Of a DNA stretch of 64,000 nt, positions 1-6,898 are shown in pieces (within the stretch, counting starts at the first letter, position 1; the number at the start of each line of letters is the position of its first letter). Position numbers and translations under genes: made by a program. Under the pieces are notes generated by a model. That model was not told the origin of the DNA. It saw only the letters and a list, made by a program, of their open reading frames with translations, and did no database searches. Where the stretch lies: positions 2,542,001 to 2,606,000 of the forward strand of contig NZ_CP040786.1 of NCBI RefSeq assembly GCF_021922925.1. Reading direction: 5' to 3'. Origin of the DNA: Clavibacter phaseoli. Lineage in GTDB: Bacteria > Actinomycetota > Actinomycetes > Actinomycetales > Microbacteriaceae.

Positions 1-27
1 GCCCGACCCTTGCGACAAGGGCCGGGC
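1..27. terminator. Hairpin at left edge, possible terminator
   Basis: Bases 1-5 pair with 23-27 and bases 7-12 pair with 16-21, with one mismatch (6 against 22) and a 3-base loop. No U-tract follows. It may end transcription of a gene lying left of the window. Confidence 0.4.
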
Positions 28-67
28 GACCGGCGAGACACTCCCCCGAGGTCTCCAGCCGGTGCGC

Positions 68-130
68 GTCGAGCACACCCGAAGTGCTCGACCGCCCTTC
101 GACTTTACGAAGGTTTCCTCACTCGAGGAA
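68..130 (+). promoter_or_regulatory. Three tandem hairpins in a 5' leader
   Basis: Three perfect inverted repeats follow one another: 68-76 with 84-92 (9-bp arms, 7-base loop), 96-101 with 108-113 (6-bp arms) and 115-120 with 125-130 (6-bp arms, 4-base loop). The 3' arm of the last, GAGGAA, is the Shine-Dalgarno of the GTG start at 136, so the ribosome site would be masked when it folds. This could be translational control. The first repeat could also be a protein-binding operator. Confidence 0.45.
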
Positions 131-135
131 GGGAC

Positions 136-330
136 GTGAACACCCCCATGACGAGGGACGGCAGGCACCAAGGCGAGCCACCCGAGAATGGGCTCATCGA
201 CGAGCTGACTCGTCTCGTCGACGTGGTGTGGTCGATCGACCCAGAAGCGAACGATCCAGTCTGGGCGGAGCTCGACGCCCGGCGCGCTAGATCGCGGGCC
301 GGTAAGAAGCACGCGAAGCGCGTTCGGTAG
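136..330 (+). CDS. Small hypothetical protein, 64 aa
   Basis: I do not recognise this protein. The GTG at 136 follows a strong Shine-Dalgarno (GAGGAAGGG, 125-133) by two bases. An in-frame ATG at 148 is the alternative start. The middle is acidic and helical-looking (LIDELTRLVDVVWSIDP) and the C-terminus is very basic (RRARSRAGKKHAKRVR), a charge split seen in some small nucleic-acid-binding or antitoxin-like proteins, though nothing proves that here. The surrounding 600 bases contain no GGATCC, unlike the rest of the window, so the segment may have a different history. The upstream tandem hairpins suggest RNA-level control. Confidence 0.45.
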   Translation: MNTPMTRDGRHQGEPPENGLIDELTRLVDVVWSIDPEANDPVWAELDARRARSRAGKKHAKRVR

Positions 331-616
331 AAGTCAGCCGGGTCACGCCTCATCGCGCGGACGGCGCCCGCCCCGCTCAGCCTGCTGGGCGTACCAGTCC
401 CGGGTCTCGGCGCTGTCGAGCTTGTCGACGAGCACCATGGTGCGCCCCACGGAAGTCGTCCAGCAGCCTGCTGGACTGTTCGGCTCCGGTCGGGCCACGC
501 CGCAGTGAAGGCGCGCACGTGAGAGAAGTTCGCGGGAAAAACCGTTCATCCAGGGGAACCGGCGGGGAGATCCTCGGCAGGCCGCGCCACGACGGCGCTC
601 CCTGCGACTCTCGCAC
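331..616. other. Stretch with weak coding signal
   Basis: No convincing gene is seen here. A 68-codon minus-strand frame (343-549) is open but has no Shine-Dalgarno. Only its C-terminal part (LDSAETRDWYAQQAERGG) looks protein-like, so it could be the remnant of a decayed gene. Confidence 0.3.
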
Positions 617-1075
617 CTAGGCCGGCCCGACGTGCCGCCCCGGGACCGGGCTCGAGTACACGACGTGGGTCGTGATCCCGCCGAGGGCGGCGAGGCGGCC
701 CGTGATGCGCTCGAGGTCGCGCATCGAGCGGGCGTGGACCTTGATGATGAAGCAGTCGGCGCCCGTGACGTGGTGGGCCTCGACGATCTCCGGCAGCTCG
801 GCGACCAGCGCGTGGAACGGCCGGTAGTCGCCCGACGGGTACGCGAGGCGCACGAAGGCGGTGACGGCCCAGCCGAGGGCCTCGGGATCCACCGTGATGG
901 AGTAGCCGGTGATGATGCCGCCCTCCGTGAGGCGACGCACCCGCTCGGCGGTCGCGCTGGCCGAGAGCGAGACGGCCCGTCCGAGCTGCGCGACGCTCAT
1001 GCGGCCGTCGCCCTGCAGCTCGGCGATGATCGCGTGGTCGGTGGCGTCGAGGGTCAGCGGCGGATTCGTCGGCAT
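617..1075 (-). CDS. Lrp/AsnC family transcriptional regulator
   Basis: This 152-aa protein has the normal Lrp/AsnC size and layout: an N-terminal winged helix-turn-helix (residues about 9-58, LDATDHAIIAELQGDGRMS) and a C-terminal RAM ligand-binding domain (about 70-145) with the family signature VTGADCFIIKV. Such proteins sense amino acids and control amino-acid metabolism or export. The reading frame stays open upstream, but the ATG at 1075 is chosen because the Lrp domain begins there and a TAGGTT hexamer lies 7 bases upstream. It is divergent from the rhodanese gene at 1162 across 86 bp, so that gene may be a target. The specific ligand cannot be inferred. Confidence 0.9.
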   Translation of the reverse strand: MPTNPPLTLDATDHAIIAELQGDGRMSVAQLGRAVSLSASATAERVRRLTEGGIITGYSITVDPEALGWAVTAFVRLAYPSGDYRPFHALVAELPEIVEAHHVTGADCFIIKVHARSMRDLERITGRLAALGGITTHVVYSSPVPGRHVGPA

Positions 1076-1082
1076 GCGGCCG

Positions 1083-1088
1083 AACCTA
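1083..1088 (-). promoter_or_regulatory. -10 element (TAGGTT) of the Lrp gene
   Basis: TAGGTT ends 7 bases before the ATG at 1075, so the transcript would be leaderless or nearly so. Confidence 0.45.
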
Positions 1089-1161
1089 CCGGGCGATCCG
1101 CGGCGCGACGGCCCCGATGCCGCGGGACGTCCCTTCCTCGTCCCGGGCCCGGGCCGCTTCG

Positions 1162-1590
1162 ATGGAGCGCATGCAGACGAGCCTCTCCGCGACCGACTTC
1201 TTCGCCGCCAAGCTGACCTTCGAGACCGACCCCGCCGACCTCGCCGCGGACCGCGCGCACGGCGCCGCGCCGCTCGTGGTCGACGTCCGCTCCGATGCGT
1301 CCTGGGCGCAGGGGCGGATCCCGGGAGCCGTCCACATCCCCGGCGCGGAGCTCGCGGCACGCGCGGCCGCCGAGCTGCCCGACCGTGACGCCCGGATCGT
1401 CGTCTACTGCTGGGGCCCCGGCTGCAATGGCAGCACGCGTGCGGCCCTCGCGCTCGCGACGCTCGGCTACACGCGCGTGCAGGAGCTGATCGGCGGGTTC
1501 GAGTACTGGGCGCGCGAGGGGTTCGCGGTGGTCGCGGACGCCGGGCGGACGCGCCGCGAGCCGGATCCGCTGACGGCGCCGGTCGGCTGA
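1162..1590 (+). CDS. Rhodanese-like domain protein
   Basis: A single rhodanese domain of 142 aa. VVDVRSDASWAQGRIPGAVHIP (in part) is the typical CH2A-like region. The active-site loop reads YCWGPGCNGSTR, a longer version of the usual C-x4-R loop with two cysteines (C83 and C88), found in a subgroup of stand-alone rhodaneses. The fold transfers sulfane sulfur through the loop cysteine to an acceptor; the acceptor here is unknown. ATG 1162 was chosen because the conserved region starts just after it, although ATG 1171 is nearly as good. It is cytosolic, with no signal peptide. The divergent Lrp gene is a plausible regulator. Confidence 0.85.
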   Translation: MERMQTSLSATDFFAAKLTFETDPADLAADRAHGAAPLVVDVRSDASWAQGRIPGAVHIPGAELAARAAAELPDRDARIVVYCWGPGCNGSTRAALALATLGYTRVQELIGGFEYWAREGFAVVADAGRTRREPDPLTAPVG

Positions 1591-1599
1591 CGCGGGGGG

Positions 1600-2505
1600 T
1601 CAGCCGGCGACGGGCGCCGCGTCCGCGACGGCCGCCACGGCCTCGACCGCCAGCTCCGCGAGCCGATGGTCGCGCTCCTCCTCGTGGGCCGTGATGGTCA
1701 TGACCGCGTCACGGGATCCGTCGACCAGCACGTACTGGCCGTAGCGGCCGTCGAGGCGCCAGGCGTCGCCGGGTCCGTCCCAGGTGGCGAGGCCGTAGCG
1801 GGCGAAGGGCGCGTGCGGATCGTCGTCGCCGGTCGCGACCCAGGATCCGTGCATCCGGTCGACCCACTCCGCGCTCACGAGCTGCCGGCCCTCCCACGCG
1901 CCCCGGTCGCGGAGCAGCCGACCGATGCGCGCGAGCTCGCCGGTGCGCAGCTCCAGGCCGCTGCCGCCCACGACGAAGCCGAGCGGGCAGCGGTGCCACT
2001 GCGGGTCGTCGATGCCGAGCGGGGTGAACAGGCGCGGGAGGAGCCAGTCGCGCACGTCGCCGACCGCGGCGGCGAGCATCCGCATGGCGACGTAGGGGCT
2101 CGCGTCGCTGTACCGGAAGGCGCGGCCGCGGCTCGGGCGCCCGAGCATCGCCTGCGCGAGGTCGGGGCCGGGCACGGGCTCGTCACCGAACCACGCGAGG
2201 TCGATGCCGCTGGTCATGGTGAGGAGGTGCTCGACGGTGACCTCCTCGACGCCCGGGCCGAGGTCGAGGTCGGGCAGCAGCTCGGGGACGCGGGTGCCGA
2301 GCGAGAGGATCCCCTCGTCCACGGCGATGCCGACGGCGAGCGCGACCACGCCCTTGGACACCGAGTAGAGGTTCTCGCGGTCGTCGCTGCGCCAGCGGTG
2401 CGCGGCCTCGTCGTCGCCGATCCGCACGACCGCGCCGTACGCGCCCAGCCGCTCGCGGTCGATGCCCTCGACGAGGCGGGCGAGGGCGTCGGCGGCGGTG
2501 CTCAT
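1600..2505 (-). CDS. Serine hydrolase, beta-lactamase/class C family
   Basis: This 301-aa protein belongs to the beta-lactamase-related serine hydrolases (PBP-like, EstB/AmpC fold). The catalytic SxxK is SVSK at residues 48-51, and the second motif Y-x-N appears as YSD in FRYSDASPY, about residue 132. LLTMTSGIDL is a further family signature. There is no signal peptide or membrane segment, so it is probably a cytosolic esterase or peptidase rather than a true beta-lactamase. ATG 2505 is preferred over earlier in-frame codons: a CACACT hexamer lies 6 bases upstream, as in other leaderless-type genes here. The substrate is unknown. Confidence 0.82.
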   Translation of the reverse strand: MSTAADALARLVEGIDRERLGAYGAVVRIGDDEAAHRWRSDDRENLYSVSKGVVALAVGIAVDEGILSLGTRVPELLPDLDLGPGVEEVTVEHLLTMTSGIDLAWFGDEPVPGPDLAQAMLGRPSRGRAFRYSDASPYVAMRMLAAAVGDVRDWLLPRLFTPLGIDDPQWHRCPLGFVVGGSGLELRTGELARIGRLLRDRGAWEGRQLVSAEWVDRMHGSWVATGDDDPHAPFARYGLATWDGPGDAWRLDGRYGQYVLVDGSRDAVMTITAHEEERDHRLAELAVEAVAAVADAAPVAG

Positions 2506-2591
2506 GGATCCAGTGTGGCGCGGGGCCAGGGGCTTCCGCAGGCGGGGGAACCGTGCGAGGGTGGCGGCTCGGCACACGGCAGGGGGACGGC

Positions 2592-2861
2592 ATGCGGCTC
2601 GCGACGCGCATCACCATCGGGATCCTGGCGGCCGAGCTCGTCGCCCTCGCGGTGCTGCTGGTGATCGCCGACCGGTCGGAGGACATGGGCTGGCCCGGGC
2701 TCGGCATGGACCACTGGGTCGTCGGCCTCGGCTTCGCCCTGCCCCCGCTCGTCGTGCTGACGGCGGTCGCGCTGGTGCTGCTAGCGGGCACGCGGATCGC
2801 CGTGGCGGAGGTCGGGGCGTGGCGCGGGCGACGTCGCGAGCAGGGCGCCGAGGGCGCCTGA
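2592..2861 (+). CDS. Small two-helix membrane protein
   Basis: An 89-aa protein with two strong hydrophobic segments (about residues 5-24, ITIGILAAELVALAVLLVIA, and about 41-64), separated by a short loop with GMDHW, and a basic C-terminal tail (RGRRREQG). ATG 2592 follows AGGGGGAC, a clear Shine-Dalgarno. I recognise no family. It ends 3 bases before the end of the oppositely oriented SRPBCC gene. Confidence 0.6.
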   Translation: MRLATRITIGILAAELVALAVLLVIADRSEDMGWPGLGMDHWVVGLGFALPPLVVLTAVALVLLAGTRIAVAEVGAWRGRRREQGAEGA

Positions 2862-2863
2862 CC

Positions 2864-3262
2864 TCAGCCGCGGGCGACCAGCGCCGCGAGGCGATCGAGG
2901 TCCTCCGCGACGAGCGCCGCGTCCTCAGCGAAGGCGACGTCTGTCGTGCCCGGTCGGCGGAAGAGGGTGAAGACGACCTCGCTGCCGGCTTCGTTGGGGA
3001 GGACGCGAAGTGGGTTGCGGACCACGGTGCCGTCGGGGAGCGTCACGTCGTGGTCGAGGATCCCGAGCTCGCGCGGGCCCGTGAACGCGATCTCGACGGC
3101 GCCCATCGGCGAGTCCGACAGCCAGCGCCCGCCCTCGAGCCGGATCCCCGAGCTGACGCCCGCCGCCCACTCGGGCAGCCGCGCCGGATCCCCCGCGACG
3201 GCCACCACGGACGCCACGTCGGCGTCGACGGAACGGGTGATGTGCAGCGCGGGCCAGGTCAC
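2864..3262 (-). CDS. SRPBCC / START-like family protein
   Basis: This 132-aa protein has the helix-grip features of the SRPBCC superfamily (polyketide cyclase/START-like): an N-terminal ITRSVDADVASVVAVAGDPARLPEW that sets up the first strand and helices, GAVEIAFTGPRELGILDHDV in the sheet, and a long C-terminal helix (EDAALVAEDLDRLAALV). Members bind hydrophobic ligands or act as cyclases; no catalytic residues can be assigned. The GTG start at 3262 is supported by TAGCGT six bases upstream. The gene stands alone. Confidence 0.7.
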   Translation of the reverse strand: MTWPALHITRSVDADVASVVAVAGDPARLPEWAAGVSSGIRLEGGRWLSDSPMGAVEIAFTGPRELGILDHDVTLPDGTVVRNPLRVLPNEAGSEVVFTLFRRPGTTDVAFAEDAALVAEDLDRLAALVARG

Positions 3263-3268
3263 GATCCG

Positions 3269-3274
3269 ACGCTA
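3269..3274 (-). promoter_or_regulatory. -10 element (TAGCGT) of the SRPBCC gene
   Basis: TAGCGT followed by 6 bases and the GTG at 3262, the leaderless spacing seen repeatedly in this window. Confidence 0.45.
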
Positions 3275-3345
3275 CCGGCCGGCGGTACGACCGCGGGAGG
3301 CGGATCCGCCGCGGGCGCCCACGGCCGCAGCACCGCGTCGCCCAC

Positions 3346-3753
3346 CTACACGGGCCCGTCGGTCGCGTCGTCGAAGCGGTCGCGGGCCGCCTCGATCGCG
3401 GGCATGTGCTGGGACGCCCAGGCGAGGAGCACGTCGACGGGCGCGCGCATCGTCTTGCCGAGCGGCGTGATGCGGTACTCGACCGCCAGCGGCCGGGTGC
3501 CGAGCACGACCCGCTCGACGATGCCGTTCCGCTCGAGCCGGCGGAGCGTCGTCGTGAGGGACTTCTGCGTCACCGCGGGGATCACCCGGCGCAGCTCGGC
3601 GAAGCGGGTCGGCCGTTCGCACAGCCGGTCGAGCACGGCGAGCGACCACCGGTCGAGCACCTGGTCGAGCAGCTCGCGGTGCGGCGCGCTGATCGCGAGC
3701 CGGTCGGCGGGGTCGTGGGGCGGGTGGGCGGCGTGCGTCGCGGTATCCGTCAC
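3346..3753 (-). CDS. HxlR family transcriptional regulator
   Basis: A 135-aa winged-helix protein of the HxlR family. The diagnostic run is LLDQVLDRWSLAVLDRLC followed by RFAELRRVIPAVTQKSL and the wing YRITPLGK. It is somewhat Cys-poor: the N-terminal sensor cysteine found in redox-responsive HxlR members is absent, and the only Cys is in the second helix. The family usually represses the divergent neighbour; here that is the Rid-like gene at 3846, with 92 bp between the starts. The GTG start at 3753 is the only one placing the full domain in frame. Confidence 0.88.
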   Translation of the reverse strand: MTDTATHAAHPPHDPADRLAISAPHRELLDQVLDRWSLAVLDRLCERPTRFAELRRVIPAVTQKSLTTTLRRLERNGIVERVVLGTRPLAVEYRITPLGKTMRAPVDVLLAWASQHMPAIEAARDRFDDATDGPV

Positions 3754-3845
3754 GACACCCAGTCTCGTGGAAGCGACCGCCCGTCACCGGGTATCCAGGA
3801 GATGCCGGTCCGATCCGCGGCCGCGCAGACACCCGAAGGAGCCCC

Positions 3846-4256
3846 GTGCCCGTCGTCCTCTCCTCACCCGCCGGCCTCATGCAGCCGGTCACGTACCACC
3901 ACGTCGCCGTCGCGACCGGCGGCCGCCAGGTGCACGTGGCCGGGCAGATCGCGCGCACGGCCGACGGATCCGCCGTGTCGCCCGACGACCTCGCGGGCCA
4001 GGTCGCGCAGGCCCTCCGCAACGCGCACGCCGGCCTCGCGAGCGCGGGCGCGGGGTTCGGCGACGTCGTGCGGCTCACCTTCTACGTCACGCGCTGGACG
4101 CCCGATCGGATGGGCGCGTTCCTCGCGGGCGTCGAGTCGGTCGCGGAGGAGCTGGGGCTCCCGAGCCCGATGCCGCCCGCGTCGCTCATCGGCGTGGAGA
4201 TCCTGTTCGAGCCGGACGTGCTCGTGGAGGTGGAGGCGACCGCGGTGCTCGACTGA
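3846..4256 (+). CDS. Rid (YjgF/YER057c/UK114) family protein lacking the catalytic Arg
   Basis: A 136-aa protein of the Rid family. GGRQVHVAGQIARTADG is the typical N-terminal strand and GQ motif, and DVVRLTFYVTRWTPDRM the central signature. RidA proper hydrolyses reactive enamines/imines with an Arg in a PAR motif near the C-terminus; here that motif reads PPASLIGVEIL, so Arg is replaced by Ser and imine deaminase activity is doubtful. GTG 3846 follows GAAGGA. It is divergent from the HxlR regulator and ends 9 bases before the convergent ligase gene, so it is not in the nitrilase operon. Confidence 0.82.
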   Translation: MPVVLSSPAGLMQPVTYHHVAVATGGRQVHVAGQIARTADGSAVSPDDLAGQVAQALRNAHAGLASAGAGFGDVVRLTFYVTRWTPDRMGAFLAGVESVAEELGLPSPMPPASLIGVEILFEPDVLVEVEATAVLD

Positions 4257-4265
4257 CGCGGGATC

Positions 4266-5720
4266 TCAGTCGCGCGCGTCGACCGCCGCCCGCGCGTACG
4301 CCCGCCGCCGCGCCTTGCCGGCGTCGTCCCGCACGGGCGTCCGGGTGAGGCGCACGGCGGCCGGGCGGCGCTCCGCGTCGAGCCGGGCGCGGGCCCAGGA
4401 GAGCAGCTCGGCGGCGTCGACCTCCGCGTCCGCGACGTCGACCACGGCCTCGACGCGCTGGCCGAGGTCGTCGTCCGGCACGCCGAACGCGACCGCGCCG
4501 CGCACAGCCGGGTGCTGCTCGAGCACGCGCTCGACCTCGGCGGGGTGCACGTTGACGCCGCCCCGCAGGATCACGTCGTCGGCGCGGTCGAGCACGAACA
4601 CGTACCCCTCGGCGTCCACGCGCCCGAGGTCGCCGAGCGTGTCCCAGCCGTCGGGGGTGCGGGCGGATCCGGCGCCGAGGTACGCGTAGGCCGGCCCGCC
4701 GTCGCGGCGCATCCAGATCCGGCCGACCTCGCCCGCGGGCAGCTCGCGACCCTCGGCCGAGCGGATCGACACGGCCGTGCCCGCCCCGGGCCGCCCGACG
4801 CTGCCCGGGTGCCGTAGCCACTCGTCGCCGCGGATGGTGAGGATCCCGTTCGACTCGCTCCCCGCGTAGACCTCGACGAGCCGCTCGGGCCCGATCCAGT
4901 CCATGGTCGCGCGCTTCACGCCGGGCGGGCACGGGGCGCCCAGGTGCAGCACGGTGCGGAGGCTCGACAGGTCGGCCGCGCGCCGCTCGTCGTCGGGGAG
5001 GCGGAGCAGGCGATGCAGCATCGTCGGCACGAGCAGCGTCCACGTGATCCGATGCTCGGCGATCGCGGCCAGCACCCGTCGCTCGTCGAAGCGCGGCAGG
5101 AGCACGAGCGCGTGGCCCGTCATGAGGCCGCGGAACGCGTAGGTGAACGCGGCCGAGTGGGTGAGCGGCGCCGTGACCAGCTGCACCTGGTCGAGCGGGA
5201 GGTACGGCGCCACGGGGAGCGTCGGATCCAGCAGCGCGGGAGCGGTGGTCGCGACGACCTTGGGGCGGCCGGTGGATCCCGACGAGGTCGGCGCCTTCCA
5301 GCTGCGCGCCCAGGCGTCGGGCAGCGGTCCGTCGTCGAGCCCGGCCGGCGGCACCCAGCCGGCGGGCACGGACGGGACGCCATTCCGGGTGGACTCGGCG
5401 CCGACCACGAGCGCGGGCCGGGCGAGGTCCTCGACGTGCGCGCGCTCCTCGGCGGAGAGCCCGGTCGACATCGGCTGCGGCGTCGCGCCGGCCTTCCACA
5501 CGGCCGCGCACACCACGACCATCTCGCGGGTGTTCGGCAGCGCGATCGCGACCCGGTCGTCCTGGCCCACGCCGAGGTCCGCGTAGGCACGCGCCAGCCG
5601 GTTCGACGCCCGGTCGAGCTCGCGCGCGGTGAGCGCCCCGGCGTCGTCGCGCACGACGACGCGGTCGGGATCCGCGTCAGCGAGACCCGAGATGATCCGC
5701 GAGATCGACTGCCTGGCCAC
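4266..5720 (-). CDS. Adenylate-forming (AMP-dependent) synthetase/ligase
   Basis: A 484-aa member of the ANL superfamily (acyl-CoA synthetases, NRPS adenylation domains). The motifs appear in order: P-loop SSGSTGRPKVV (about 145-155), A5-like VYAGSESNGI, A7-like DTLGDLG, hinge DVILRGGVNVHPAEVERV, and the C-terminal catalytic Lys in RDDAGKARRR. It should activate a carboxylate as an acyl-AMP and probably transfer it to CoA or an amine; the substrate is not readable. It is the last gene of the leftward nitrilase operon and its start lies 44 bases inside the glycosyltransferase gene, which indicates translational coupling. It is not among the seven canonical Nit1C genes as I know them, so it looks like an extension of the pathway. 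Confidence 0.82.
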   Translation of the reverse strand: MARQSISRIISGLADADPDRVVVRDDAGALTARELDRASNRLARAYADLGVGQDDRVAIALPNTREMVVVCAAVWKAGATPQPMSTGLSAEERAHVEDLARPALVVGAESTRNGVPSVPAGWVPPAGLDDGPLPDAWARSWKAPTSSGSTGRPKVVATTAPALLDPTLPVAPYLPLDQVQLVTAPLTHSAAFTYAFRGLMTGHALVLLPRFDERRVLAAIAEHRITWTLLVPTMLHRLLRLPDDERRAADLSSLRTVLHLGAPCPPGVKRATMDWIGPERLVEVYAGSESNGILTIRGDEWLRHPGSVGRPGAGTAVSIRSAEGRELPAGEVGRIWMRRDGGPAYAYLGAGSARTPDGWDTLGDLGRVDAEGYVFVLDRADDVILRGGVNVHPAEVERVLEQHPAVRGAVAFGVPDDDLGQRVEAVVDVADAEVDAAELLSWARARLDAERRPAAVRLTRTPVRDDAGKARRRAYARAAVDARD

Positions 5721-6843
5721 CGTCGCCCTCCGTCCCCGTCGCCCGGTAGAACGCCTCGTGCTGGCGGGCCACGTCGTCCCAGTCGTGGGACGCGGCGAGC
5801 GCGCGGCCCCCCGCCGGGTCGGGCGCGCGCCCGTCGAGCGCCGCGGCGAGGGCGTCGGCCGCGCCCGCCGGATCCGTCGCGAACAGCACGGACGACCCGA
5901 ACACCTCGCGCAGCACGGGCAGGTCGCGCGCGACCACGGGCACCCCCGCGGCGAGCGCCTCCATCGCGGCGAGGCCGAAGCCCTCCTTGGTCGAGAGGAA
6001 CGCGAGCGCGCCGGCCGCGGCGACGAGCGGCGGGACGTCGGGGTCGTCGACGACCCCGAGGATCACCGGCCGGATCCCCAGCTCGGCGGCGCGCGCGTCG
6101 AACGCCTCGCGGTACGCCCGGTAGTCGAACAGCGTCTCGCCGCCGCCGAACACGAGCCGGAGGCCGGGCCGCGACGCACGGAGCAGCGCGAACGCCTCGA
6201 GCAGGTCGACGCTGCCCTTCCGCGGCTCGATGCCGCCGAGCGCGAGCACGTAGTCGCCATCCACGCCGTGCTCGCGCAGCGCGGCGCGCATCCGGTCGCG
6301 GTCCTCGGCGCCCGCGGGACCCGCCGCCGCCCGGAAGCGCGCGCCGTCGACGCCGTTCGGGATCACCGTGGGCACCAGGCCCCAGCCCGCCTCGACCTCC
6401 GCGGCGACGGCGGCGGACACGCACAGCCGCGCGATCGGCTCCCGCACGGCGGCGTCGTGGCAGCGCACGAGCTCCGGCGTCGTGAACTCGTCGAGGTGGT
6501 GGATCGTGCGGATGCAGGGCCCGGCCGCGTTCGCCGAGATGCAGTCCTGCGCGTGCACGACGTCGTAGGCCTCGGCCTGGCGCGCGGCGGCGAAGGCCGC
6601 GCGCATGGTCGCGATCGAGCGGACGATGCGCTCGCCCACCGTCTCGTCGTCGCGCGCGGCGAACGGCACCACGCGGATCCGCACGGCCGGGTCGACCTCG
6701 CGGAAGAATGCGCGGTCGCCGCCGCGCCCCAGCGTCCAGACGACGACGTCGTGCCCGCGCCGGGCGAGCGCCTCCGCGAGGGCGAGCGTGTGCACCACCC
6801 CGCCGCGCGGCTTGGTGGAGTAGGTCAGCAGGGCGATCCGCAC
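5677..6843 (-). CDS. MSMEG_0565-type glycosyltransferase (GT4, GT-B fold)
   Basis: A 388-aa GT-B glycosyltransferase. The N-terminal domain starts MRIALLTYSTKPRGGVVHTL, and the donor-binding C-terminal half holds ALGGIEPRKGSVDLLEAF and the GT4 E-x7-E region FLSTKEGFGLAAMEALAAG. This matches the MSMEG_0565 family that travels with Nit1C-type clusters in actinobacteria. It probably transfers a sugar from a nucleotide-sugar donor to the product of the cluster. It lies 55 bp downstream of the degenerate nitrilase gene and overlaps the ligase by 44 bp. There is no signal peptide or membrane segment. Confidence 0.88.
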   Translation of the reverse strand: MRIALLTYSTKPRGGVVHTLALAEALARRGHDVVVWTLGRGGDRAFFREVDPAVRIRVVPFAARDDETVGERIVRSIATMRAAFAAARQAEAYDVVHAQDCISANAAGPCIRTIHHLDEFTTPELVRCHDAAVREPIARLCVSAAVAAEVEAGWGLVPTVIPNGVDGARFRAAAGPAGAEDRDRMRAALREHGVDGDYVLALGGIEPRKGSVDLLEAFALLRASRPGLRLVFGGGETLFDYRAYREAFDARAAELGIRPVILGVVDDPDVPPLVAAAGALAFLSTKEGFGLAAMEALAAGVPVVARDLPVLREVFGSSVLFATDPAGAADALAAALDGRAPDPAGGRALAASHDWDDVARQHEAFYRATGTEGDGGQAVDLADHLGSR

Positions 6844-6898
6844 GGGGCGCTCCTCGGGTGGGTCGGCGGGCGGCGGGTCGGGGTCGGGGATCGGCGGG

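Noticed and set aside
343..549. 68-codon minus-strand ORF as a real gene
   Set aside because: It has no ribosome site or promoter-like element, and only a short part looks protein-like; noted only as a possible remnant.
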